Source: Candidatus Omnitrophota bacterium (GTDB lineage: Bacteria; Omnitrophota; Gorgyraeia; Aquiviventales; Aquiviventaceae). Taken from it: a DNA stretch of 7,545 bases. The notes beneath the pieces are model-generated. The model worked only from the letters and a program-made list of their open reading frames with translations. It ran no database searches and was not told the origin of the DNA. The stretch is from assembly GCA_016198915.1 (NCBI GenBank), contig JACQHS010000060.1:1-7545 (forward strand). Direction: 5' to 3'. Below are positions 1 to 6,700 of the stretch, piece after piece; the stretch's first letter is position 1, and each line of letters starts with the position of its first letter. Made by a program: the position numbers and the translations under genes.

Positions 1-7
1 GCGACGC

Positions 8-1075
8 ATGGTAAAGCTTCTCGTAGCTGACGACGAGCAGAAAATCTGCCGGCTGCTGGAGACGTTTTTCTCCGAGCGCGGGTTTGACGTCATGGTGGCC
101 CACGACGGGAAAACGGCGCTCTCCTGCATCCGCGAGCAGCGCCCCCACCTGGTGTTCCTCGATCTGCACATGCCGGGCCTCAACGGCATGGACATCCTCA
201 CGGAGGCCAAGAAGCTGGACGGGATGATGCGCATCATCATCATCACCGCCGTGGAGGATGACGAGACGATCCGGCGGGCGAAGCTGCTGGGGGCGAGCGA
301 CTACGTCATCAAGCCCTTCAGCCTGGAGTATCTCAAGGATGAGGTGCTGGGGAAGGTGAGCACCTCACTGTACGAGGACCTGCGCCGGTCCAACGATGAG
401 CTGAAGAAGTCGCTGGAGAGCGTGCGCAAGGTGACGTACGGCATCGTGTCGGCGTTCTCCATGGTCGTCTCGAAGATTGATCCCCACTACACCCACGAGC
501 ATGTGTCCCGCAGTGTGGAGTACGCTTCAAAGATCCTCACGAAGCTGCGCGCGAAGGGCGTGTCCTTCAACGGCACACCGGATGAAGTGATGCTCGCCGG
601 CATCCTCCTGCACGACATCGGCAAGATCTTCACGCCCAAGGAGATCTTGTTTAAGCCGGGACCGCTGAACGACGACGAATGGAAGATCATGCGGCGGCAC
701 CCGGTGGACGGGGCGGAGATCCTGGAGCAGATCGACGGCCTCAAGGAGATGGCGAAGGTCGTGCGCTACCACCAGGAGGCGTACGACGGCTCCGGCTATC
801 CGGAAGGCCTCAAGGGGGATGAAATTCCCATCGGGGCGCGCATTGCGACGGTTGTGGACGCCTTCGATGCCATGATCACCGACCGCCCGTACCGCAAAGG
901 CATGCAGATCGACAAGGCGATCGAGGAGCTCAAGCGCAACCGGGGCACCCAGTTTGACCCGGTCGTCGTGGATGCCATTATCGAGATCTATCGGGAAGGG
1001 GAACTCAAGCCCGCGCACATGCTGGAACCCAAGCATCCGAACCACGCGCCTGCCAATCCGCCCGCCGTGTCTTGA
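8..1075 (+). CDS. Response regulator with receiver and HD-GYP domains (probable c-di-GMP phosphodiesterase)
   Basis: A 355-residue cytoplasmic two-component regulator. Residues 1-118 form a receiver domain: acidic pair D8/D9, phospho-acceptor D52 in LDLHMPG, T80 after a run of isoleucines, and K102 followed by P103. A helical linker (about 121-155) leads to an HD-GYP domain (about 156-330): EHVSRSVEYA with H165, the HD pair H202/D203 in HDIGK, H231, Q256/E257 after H255, DGSGYP (260-265), and VVDAFDAM with D284. Members of this family hydrolyse cyclic-di-GMP to pGpG or GMP when the receiver is phosphorylated; that activity is inferred here. The usual H-H-E motif before the GYP reads H-Q-E. 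The start was chosen because the receiver begins directly with MVKLLVADDE; only 7 bases lie upstream, so its ribosome site and promoter cannot be judged. No DNA-binding output domain is present. The partner kinase is not in the window. The tail (331-355) is Pro/His-rich and probably disordered. Confidence 0.95.
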   Translation: MVKLLVADDEQKICRLLETFFSERGFDVMVAHDGKTALSCIREQRPHLVFLDLHMPGLNGMDILTEAKKLDGMMRIIIITAVEDDETIRRAKLLGASDYVIKPFSLEYLKDEVLGKVSTSLYEDLRRSNDELKKSLESVRKVTYGIVSAFSMVVSKIDPHYTHEHVSRSVEYASKILTKLRAKGVSFNGTPDEVMLAGILLHDIGKIFTPKEILFKPGPLNDDEWKIMRRHPVDGAEILEQIDGLKEMAKVVRYHQEAYDGSGYPEGLKGDEIPIGARIATVVDAFDAMITDRPYRKGMQIDKAIEELKRNRGTQFDPVVVDAIIEIYREGELKPAHMLEPKHPNHAPANPPAVS

Positions 1076-1078
1076 TCA

Positions 1079-1112
1079 CCACAGAACCACAGAATCCCAC
1101 AGAACCACAGAA
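1079..1112 (+). repeat. Four copies of the octamer CCACAGAA
   Basis: CCACAGAA occurs at 1079-1086, 1087-1094, 1097-1104 and 1105-1112, so a 16-bp unit repeats exactly with an 18-bp period. It fills most of the spacer between the HD-GYP gene and the fabG -10 box, and covers the place where a -35 element would lie. It could be a protein-binding array for the fabG promoter or a dispersed simple repeat; the sequence alone does not decide. Confidence 0.8.
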
Positions 1113-1127
1113 GGTTGCTTTTCTCTA

Positions 1128-1136
1128 TGTTATAAT
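1128..1136 (+). promoter_or_regulatory. Extended -10 promoter of fabG, probably giving a leaderless mRNA
   Basis: TGTTATAAT is a perfect TGn-TATAAT extended -10 element. At 17-bp spacing the -35 position (1108-1113, CAGAAG) is poor, which extended -10 promoters tolerate. Only 8 bases separate the box from the fabG ATG at 1145, so the expected start of transcription falls at or within about two bases of the A of the ATG. No purine-rich ribosome site lies between box and ATG. Leaderless initiation is inferred from this geometry. Confidence 0.6.
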
Positions 1137-1144
1137 ACCGCGCC

Positions 1145-1885
1145 ATGCAGCTTGCCAACCAGGTGGCCCTCGTGACCGGGGGGGCGCGCGGGATCGGGCG
1201 GGAAATCGCCCTGGCTTTCGCGCGGGAAGGGGCGGATACGGCCCTCTTTGACGTCAACCCCGAGCCGCTGGCGCAGACCGCCAAAGAGCTGGAAGCACTG
1301 GGGCGGCGCTGTGTGGGGGTAGTCGTCGACGTCACCGACGGAAAACAGGTCGATGAGGGCGTGGCAAAAGTGCTTGACAAGCTAGGCAGACTCGATATAC
1401 TCATCAACAACGCTGGCATCACCAAAGACGGTTTGCTCATCCGCATGGATGATGCGCAGTGGGACCGGGTGCTGGACATTAATCTCAAAGGCACCTTCCT
1501 GTGCACCCGGGCGGTCGCCAAGCACATGCTCAAGCAACGGCGGGGCCGCATCGTCAGCATCGCCTCGATCGTTGGGCTCATTGGCAATCCAGGGCAGGCG
1601 AACTACGCCGCGTCCAAGGCCGGGATCATCGGGCTGACCAAGGCGGTGGCCAAAGAACTAGCCAGCCGCGGGGTGACGGTCAACGCCATCGCCCCGGGGT
1701 TCATCAAGACCGAGATGACCGAGGCCCTGCCGGAGCAGGCCAAACAGCGGCTCGCGGAGGCGATCCCAATGGGGACGCTGGGCGAGCCGAAGGATGTGGC
1801 GCAGGCCGCCCTGTTTCTCGTCAGCGAGGCGGCGCGGTACATCACCGGCCACGTGCTGGTGGTGGACGGCGGCCTGGCGATGTAA
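1145..1885 (+). CDS. fabG: 3-oxoacyl-[acyl-carrier-protein] reductase FabG
   Basis: A 246-residue short-chain dehydrogenase/reductase of the usual FabG length. It reduces 3-oxoacyl-ACP to (R)-3-hydroxyacyl-ACP in the cytosolic type II fatty-acid cycle. Visible motifs: dinucleotide loop TGGARGIG (11-18), NNAG (88-91), and the catalytic tetrad N113, S141, Y154, K158 (in QANYAASKAG). PGFIKTEMT follows at about 184-192, and the C-terminal ITGHVLVVDGG is typical. After the second strand the sequence is ALFDVN with D36; an acidic residue there normally favours NAD(H) over NADP(H), whereas E. coli FabG has no acidic residue and uses NADPH. The family assignment is supported by acpP only 28 bases downstream and fabF after it. 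fabD, fabH and plsX, often upstream in such clusters, are absent; the gene has its own promoter instead. Confidence 0.95.
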   Translation: MQLANQVALVTGGARGIGREIALAFAREGADTALFDVNPEPLAQTAKELEALGRRCVGVVVDVTDGKQVDEGVAKVLDKLGRLDILINNAGITKDGLLIRMDDAQWDRVLDINLKGTFLCTRAVAKHMLKQRRGRIVSIASIVGLIGNPGQANYAASKAGIIGLTKAVAKELASRGVTVNAIAPGFIKTEMTEALPEQAKQRLAEAIPMGTLGEPKDVAQAALFLVSEAARYITGHVLVVDGGLAM

Positions 1886-1901
1886 GGATTCGGGGGACAA
1901 C

Positions 1902-1908
1902 AAGGAGG
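1902..1908 (+). promoter_or_regulatory. Strong ribosome binding site of acpP
   Basis: AAGGAGG lies 5 bases before the ATG at 1914. This is the best Shine-Dalgarno match in the window, and it fixes the acpP start even though the same frame is open upstream inside the fabG region. It contrasts with fabG, which has none, and with the weak site of fabF, and fits the high synthesis rate expected of acyl carrier protein. Confidence 0.85.
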
Positions 1909-1913
1909 ATTGT

Positions 1914-2162
1914 ATGGCAGAGGCTGTGGCGGATCGGGTGCGTGCGATCATCGCAGAACAGCTGGGCGTCAAGGTGGAAGAGGTGACCGACGCGGCCTCG
2001 TTCATCGAGGACCTGGGTGCTGACTCGCTGGACACGGTGGAGCTGGTCATGGCGCTTGAGGAGGAGTTTGGGATCGAGATTCCCGACGAGGACGCCGAGA
2101 AAATGACGAGCGTCGGGGACGCCATCAAGTATATTGAGTCAAAGACTGCCAGCGCCAAATAG
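1914..2162 (+). CDS. acpP: Acyl carrier protein AcpP
   Basis: An 82-residue, strongly acidic protein of normal ACP length. It carries growing acyl chains on a 4'-phosphopantetheine arm attached to a serine. The attachment motif is GADSLDTVELVMALEEEFG, with S38 as the modified residue; helix 2 (DTVELVMALEEEF) is the usual docking surface for FabG, FabF and the other enzymes. The IPDEDAEKMTSVGDAIKYI segment matches helices 3 and 4 of bacterial ACPs. The start at 1914 follows the AAGGAGG site and gives the canonical length; an earlier in-frame ATG at 1794 would add a non-homologous extension overlapping fabG. It lies 28 bases after fabG and is very likely co-transcribed with it. A hairpin follows directly after its stop codon. 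Confidence 0.96.
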   Translation: MAEAVADRVRAIIAEQLGVKVEEVTDAASFIEDLGADSLDTVELVMALEEEFGIEIPDEDAEKMTSVGDAIKYIESKTASAK

Positions 2163-2192
2163 CCTCCCCATTGCACAATTCATCATGCCTAC

Positions 2193-2226
2193 GGGACGTC
2201 CCGCAATAGCGGGACGTTTCTATTTT
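2193..2226 (+). terminator. Hairpin with T-rich tail between acpP and fabF (attenuator or REP-like element)
   Basis: ACGTCCCGC (2196-2204) and GCGGGACGT (2209-2217) form a perfect 9-bp stem around an AATA loop. Two G-T pairs and one G-C pair (2193-2195 with 2218-2220) can extend it, though this uses up the first T residues. The tail reads TTTCTATTTT. This resembles an intrinsic terminator with an imperfect T tract, so it may cut fabF expression relative to acpP. Its right half also matches, inverted, a segment after fabF, so a REP-type palindrome is an alternative reading. Confidence 0.55.
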
Positions 2227-2240
2227 CGGACGAGAATAGC

Positions 2241-3479
2241 ATGAAGCGAGTCGTCATTACAGGGTTGGGGGCGGTGACGCCCGTCGGCAATGACGTGCCG
2301 GCGATGTGGGCGTCGCTGTTGGCCGGCACCAGCGGGGTTGGGCGCATCAGCTCGTTTGATCCAAGCAGCCTCGATTCGCAGATCGCCGCCGAGGTGAAGG
2401 GATTTGATCCCTCCACCTACCTGACGCCCAAGGAAATTAAGCGGACCGAGCTGTTCGTCCAATTCGCGGTCGCGGCCTCCAAGCAGGCAGTGGCGGATGC
2501 CGGCATCCGCCTCGAGCAAGAAGACCCCTTCCGCGCCGGCGTCATCATCGGCTGCGGCATGGGGAGCATGCATTTGATCGAACAGCAGCACGCGACCCTC
2601 ACCTCGAAGGGACCGAAAAAGCTGAGCCCCTTCATGATCCCGATGCTCATCGCCAACATGGGTGCGGGCCAGACCGCCATCAGCCTGGGGTTCAAGGGGC
2701 CCAACAGCTGCACGACCACCGCCTGCGCGTCCGGCGCGCACGGGGTGGGCGAGGCGTTTCGCGTCATCCAGCGGGGAGACGCGGATGTGATGCTGGGCGG
2801 CGGGACCGAAAGCTGTATTACGCCGCTGTCGATCGGCGGCTTCTGCGCGCTCCAGGCGCTCTCACGGCGCAACGACGAGCCACCGCGCGCCTCACGTCCA
2901 TTTGACAAGGAGCGCGACGGCTTCGTCATGGGGGAGGGCGCTGGGGTGCTCGTATTAGAGGAAGCCGAGCATGCCAAAAAGCGGGGGGCTAGGATCTACG
3001 CCGAGATGGTCGGCTACGGGATGACGGCGGATGCCTTCCATATGACCGCACCCGATGAGCAGGGCGAAGGGGCAGCCCACGCGATGTCACGGGCGCTGGA
3101 GGATGCAAGGCTTCGGCCGGAGCAGGTGACGTACATCAACGCGCACGGCACCTCCACCGAACTGAATGACAAGATCGAAACACTCGCCATCAAAAAGACG
3201 TTCAAGGACGCGGCCAAACAGGTGGCGGTCTCGTCCACCAAATCCATGACCGGCCATCTCATCGGGGGTGCGGGCGGGGTGGAGGCGGTGATCTCGGTGC
3301 TGGCGATCGTCCACGGCGTCATGCCGCCGACCATCAACTACGAACATCCCGACCCTGAGTGCGACTTGGATTACATCCCTACCTACGCCCGACAAGCAGC
3401 CGTTGACGTCGCATTGTCCAACTCCCTGGGGTTTGGGGGCCATAATGCGACCGTAATCTTCCGCCGCTTCCTCAGCTAA
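2241..3479 (+). CDS. fabF: 3-oxoacyl-[acyl-carrier-protein] synthase II FabF
   Basis: A 412-residue condensing enzyme of normal FabF length. It extends acyl-ACP by two carbons using malonyl-ACP in the cytosolic type II pathway. It starts with the typical KRVVITGLGAVTPVGND. The active site is complete: nucleophile C162 in TTACASG, H302 in NAHGTST, K334 in SSTKSMTGH, and H339. The glycine-rich GFGGHN (397-402) near the C-terminus is the usual gating loop. The C-H-H set with NAHGTST marks the KAS I/II class rather than FabH; FabF rather than FabB is inferred from the sequence style and the position next to acpP. The ribosome site is weak (GGACGAG at 2228-2234). It lies 78 bases after acpP, beyond the hairpin, so it is either expressed by read-through or from a promoter not seen here. 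Confidence 0.95.
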   Translation: MKRVVITGLGAVTPVGNDVPAMWASLLAGTSGVGRISSFDPSSLDSQIAAEVKGFDPSTYLTPKEIKRTELFVQFAVAASKQAVADAGIRLEQEDPFRAGVIIGCGMGSMHLIEQQHATLTSKGPKKLSPFMIPMLIANMGAGQTAISLGFKGPNSCTTTACASGAHGVGEAFRVIQRGDADVMLGGGTESCITPLSIGGFCALQALSRRNDEPPRASRPFDKERDGFVMGEGAGVLVLEEAEHAKKRGARIYAEMVGYGMTADAFHMTAPDEQGEGAAHAMSRALEDARLRPEQVTYINAHGTSTELNDKIETLAIKKTFKDAAKQVAVSSTKSMTGHLIGGAGGVEAVISVLAIVHGVMPPTINYEHPDPECDLDYIPTYARQAAVDVALSNSLGFGGHNATVIFRRFLS

Positions 3480-3495
3480 TTTTCTCTCCCTCCAG

Positions 3496-3516
3496 AAATA
3501 GAAACGTCCCCATTTT
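3496..3516 (+). repeat. REP-like segment, inverted match to the sequence before fabF
   Basis: Bases 3496-3510 (AAATAGAAACGTCCC) are the exact reverse complement of 2211-2225, the right half of the hairpin before fabF and its tail. The match is 15 of 15 and stops at both ends. The pair brackets fabF in opposite orientation about 1.27 kb apart. Short palindromic elements of this style (GGGACGTTTC with A/T tails) resemble bacterial REP sequences moved by RAYT/Y1-type transposases; that identity is inference. This copy lacks the partner arm needed to form a local hairpin. Confidence 0.55.
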
Positions 3517-3522
3517 CACGAC

Positions 3523-3558
3523 TTGACAAGCTTCCCGTCATTCAGGTTAACTTATAGT
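3523..3558 (+). promoter_or_regulatory. Candidate promoter for the riboswitch-controlled gene
   Basis: A consensus TTGACA (3523-3528) lies about 50 bases before the aptamer. The -10 is unclear: TTAACT (3547-3552) has 18-bp spacing but matches weakly, while TATAGT (3553-3558) matches better but has 24-bp spacing. Either would start transcription at about 3559-3566, just before the aptamer. The -10 region overlaps an inverted repeat (GTTAACT-TAT-AGTTGAC, 3546-3562, six pairs plus one G-T), which could be an operator. Confidence 0.45.
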
Positions 3559-3573
3559 TGACAATTTAATGGG

Positions 3574-3658
3574 CCGTGTCCGATAAAGGCAAACCCGTCG
3601 TGAGGCGGGGGCGCAAAGCCGCGGATCCCTAAGAGGATAGCCGGGCTGCCGAAGACGA
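3574..3658 (+). promoter_or_regulatory. GEMM-I (cyclic-di-GMP-I class) riboswitch aptamer
   Basis: The core matches the GEMM-I consensus: CGATAAAGGCAAACC (3581-3595), a C-rich stem closed by a GTGA (GNRA) tetraloop (3600-3603), then the return strand and GCGCAAAGCC (3611-3620), with GGC (3588-3590) pairing to GCC (3618-3620). The second arm GGATCCCTAAGAGGATAG (3623-3640) contains CCTAAG, as in the 11-nt tetraloop receptor that docks the GNRA loop in this class, followed by GCCGGGCTGCCGA (3640-3652), the conserved 3' end. A short closing P1 (3577-3580 with 3654-3657) is possible. The RNA binds cyclic-di-GMP in most members; a GEMM-I subclass senses 3',3'-cGAMP, and I could not fix the deciding base without a structural alignment. 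It precedes a terminator and the giant exported protein gene, the usual setting for this class. Confidence 0.93.
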
Positions 3659-3672
3659 TCGCCTCACTGTTC

Positions 3673-3718
3673 GCCGGGTTGCCGAAGATCCCTCAGGCTT
3701 TGGTAATCCGGCCTTTTT
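3673..3718 (+). terminator. Riboswitch expression-platform terminator
   Basis: GCCGGGTTGCCGAAG (3673-3687) pairs with CTTTGGTAATCCGGC (3698-3712): 15 continuous pairs including three G-T, a 10-base loop, then C and TTTTT (3714-3718). It lies about 15 bases after the aptamer and 30 bases before the start codon, so termination here would silence the downstream gene. The 3' arm can also pair with aptamer bases 3640-3654 with one mismatch, giving a mutually exclusive fold. Whether ligand turns the gene on or off cannot be read from the sequence. Confidence 0.9.
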
Positions 3719-3748
3719 GTATCTGGGCTTGAGCGAGGACCGTGGCGG

Positions 3749-6700
3749 ATGATGATGAATAAGTGGTGGCTGTCGCTGCTGGTGAGCCTGCCTCTCGCGG
3801 GGGCGGCCCCACTGCTCTACCACCGCTACGTCCAGCCACCCCTTCCAGCGGAACAGCCAGCCGCCCTCGTCATGGAGCGGCAGACGAGCAGACCAGATCA
3901 GCCGCCTGCTCAGATGGCCTCAGCACGCGCCACGGCACACCGGGAGGTTGAGTGGTTTGACTGGAAGGCTGAAGACGCAAGCGCCGGCTCGGGCGGGACC
4001 GCTGGACTTTCTGCGCTCTCGGCCAGCTCGATGCCGCTTGAGTCCTGGACAGACTCTGCGCCAGCCGCCTATGACGGGGCGTATGCGCCCGACGTGAGCC
4101 AGGGTTCTGATCCCTCGGGATCGTGGAGCGGCAACACGAGGGTGGACTCTCAGAGCTTCTGGGCTCAGCCACGCACCTCGACGTCTGCACAGCCGCCGGC
4201 GGCTCAAGCGCCCTCTTCCATCCCCGACAGTCCTGCGCCGAACCCACCCCAGGGACCGACCAGCATTCCCTCTCCGTTTGCCCTCATGCCGCCGCGTGCG
4301 CTGCAGGAGCTGGTCGAAGGGCAACCAACCGTTCATCTCCACATCGAACCCAACCCTGTTAAGGCCGGGCACGCAGTGACCATCCGGTGGACGGTCGTGC
4401 CGCCGGAGGGCGCGTCCGCCCTCGACTGGATTGGCTTCTTCGCGAGCGCGGACGCTCTGCGAACGCTGCCCCTGCACCGGTTGCCCACCGCGGGCCGGCC
4501 CAGCGGCGAGCTGACGTATCAGGTGCCTCCCGGGTTTCCTCCGGGCCGTTACCACGTCCGCTATCTCGTGGAGCCCAGCAGTGCGGTGCTGGCGACGACT
4601 CAGGTGTCGATCGTTGCGGAAAAAAGACGTGATGATCAGAGCCCTGGCAAGTCGGGAGCCGACGAGGACGGCACTGACGGCAGTGAGGAGACCGGTACTG
4701 AGGAGACCGGCACTGACGAGACCGAAGCCGACGAGGGAGAACCTGATGAGATCACCCCCGCCGTATACACCCTCAGCGTGGAGCACACGCGGGTCGTCCC
4801 CGGCGAGGCGATCACGGTGACGTGGTCCGTGGCGCCTGCCACGGCAGCCGACGAAACCGATACGATTGAGTTGTGCGCAAGTCCAGCGCTGAGTCACCCG
4901 CTGCTCCCTGAGGGAGCTCGTTGCTTTCCGTTTGTGCAGCTTGACAGTCACCCCAGCGGGCAGCAACCCGTGAGCCTGCCTGAGCAGATGCCCCTAGGGG
5001 CCTACACGCTGCGCTATGTGGGGGCCGGCAGCAGTCGCACGAGCGTCGCCTTGGAGATCATCGAGCAAGAACCTGATGCCATCATTCCACCACCAGATAT
5101 CATTCCCCCGAGCCTCCCCACCGTGACCTTCAGCGCGAGTCCCTCGGTGATCGAGGCCGGCCAGGAGAGCCTCTTGAGCTGGACCAGCACGGAGGCGCAC
5201 ACCTGTCTGGCCGCTGACGGCTGGAGCGGGGAGCGGCTCCTGAGCGGGAGCGAGCTCGTGGGCCCGTCGGTGGCGACCACCTATCGCCTGACCTGTACCG
5301 GAGACGGCGGCAGCGCGACCGACTCCGTCACCGTCACGGTCCACACCGTACTAGTGGATCCTCCAGCAACGGTGGCTGAAGATGCGGCCTATGCGTATCT
5401 GGCGCAACGGATGGATGCCTATCTTCAGGATGAACAGCTGCGGCTGATTGAAAGTTATTTCTCTCCGTATCCGCCGGGCCCGGATGGCCAGCCGCTGACG
5501 CTAGCGGCGCTCACCGCGGATAGCGCGATGGCGGTACTGGCGTGGTTGGCGCGGGGTCGCGAGGATGATCTACGGCGTGCCAAGCTCATCTGCGATGCGC
5601 TCTTGTGGTACCAGCGCCACGATCCCATGGCTGACGGGCGGCTGCGGCAGGCCTACCAGGTGAATCAGTTGCTGGCCGATTCGACTGCCCAGCAGCCGAT
5701 CATCCCATCGTCCTTGCGCGCGACACGTACTGCGGATGTCGCCTGGCCGGCGCTGGCCTGGCTGACGTATTTCGAGCGCGTCCGCGACCCGCAGACGGCT
5801 ACCCCCCGCGAGGATGCCAGGGCGGTCTACCTGCAGGCCGCCATCGACGCGGCTGACATGCTCATCGAACAGCTCAAGGCGCCCACCGCGGACGGCGGCT
5901 TCTTCTGGGGGTTGCGCGATACACAGCTCACCTCGTTTAGCCTGCAGGTCAGTCCGAGTCGCGTCGCTCCTGGCGGGATCATCGCCATCGACTGGACAGC
6001 ACCCGCCGATCGCGTCACGGCGAACGATGTCATTGAACTCTCCTCCGCGTTTGGCGCGGACAGCTCTCCAACGAATGGAGAGGTGCGCGGCCGACTGACG
6101 AATACGATGCCCAATATCCCCTCAGCCTTCCTGCCGATCACGCTTACGGTGCGCTACCTCTCGGGCGGTTCGGGGGAGGTCATGATCGCCAGCTCCCTGA
6201 GGGTGGAGGCGACCGCACCGGCCCAAGCGCTTCCCCCGATGCCACAGCCTGAGCAGGAGGTGGTGACCGAGGCCGTGACCGAGCACAACGCCTTGGCGTA
6301 TGTCCTGTTCACGCGGTTGTTTGACCTGACGGGTGAGAGCCGCTTTCGCCTCAACGCGGCGCACGCCAAGCACTTCCTCGAAGAGGTCGCATGGGACGCA
6401 TCCGGCGGCAAGTTCTGGGCAGGCACCAGCAACCAGCGGGTCAACGCCGCCGCGCTCGTTGAGGACGCGCAGTCGTTGCCGCTGCTGGCGCTGGGCCGCG
6501 CGGCGCTGTATGGGTCAGCGCTCGACTGGGTGGATCAGACGCTGCGGGTCTCGGCCGGTGAGCAGATCAGTGATGGGTTCTCGGGGTATGACGCGGGCAT
6601 CCACCTGGACACCGATGCGCAGCCGGATGGCATCTGGTTCCAGGGCAGTGCGCAGATGACCCTGGCCTATCAGGTCGCTCAACACAGCGGCAACGCCGAC

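Noticed and set aside
1079..1112. CRISPR-like array
   Set aside because: Units are 8 bp with 0- or 2-bp gaps; there are no spacers and no cas genes.
1794..1913. Upstream ATG extending acpP by 40 codons
   Set aside because: The added residues have no ACP similarity and overlap fabG; the AAGGAGG site and family length fix the start at 1914.
1501..1986. Overlapping + strand frame across the 3' half of fabG and the start of acpP
   Set aside because: Its product is Arg/Gly-rich and low in complexity, while fabG and acpP motifs occupy the other frames.
3558..3586. Second TTGACA (3558-3563) with CGATAA (3581-3586) as a promoter
   Set aside because: Transcription would begin inside the aptamer and destroy it.
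3668..3712. A second, tandem GEMM aptamer suggested by the repeated GCCGGGTTGCCGA
   Set aside because: The second copy lacks the GGCAAACC and GCGCAAAGCC core; it is instead the 5' arm of a clean terminator hairpin.
3920..4966. Long open frame of 348 codons on the - strand
   Set aside because: It lies antisense to the disordered and Ig-like region of the giant gene, is Arg-rich with no recognisable domain, and has no ribosome site of note. The + strand frame shows clear modules across the same bases.
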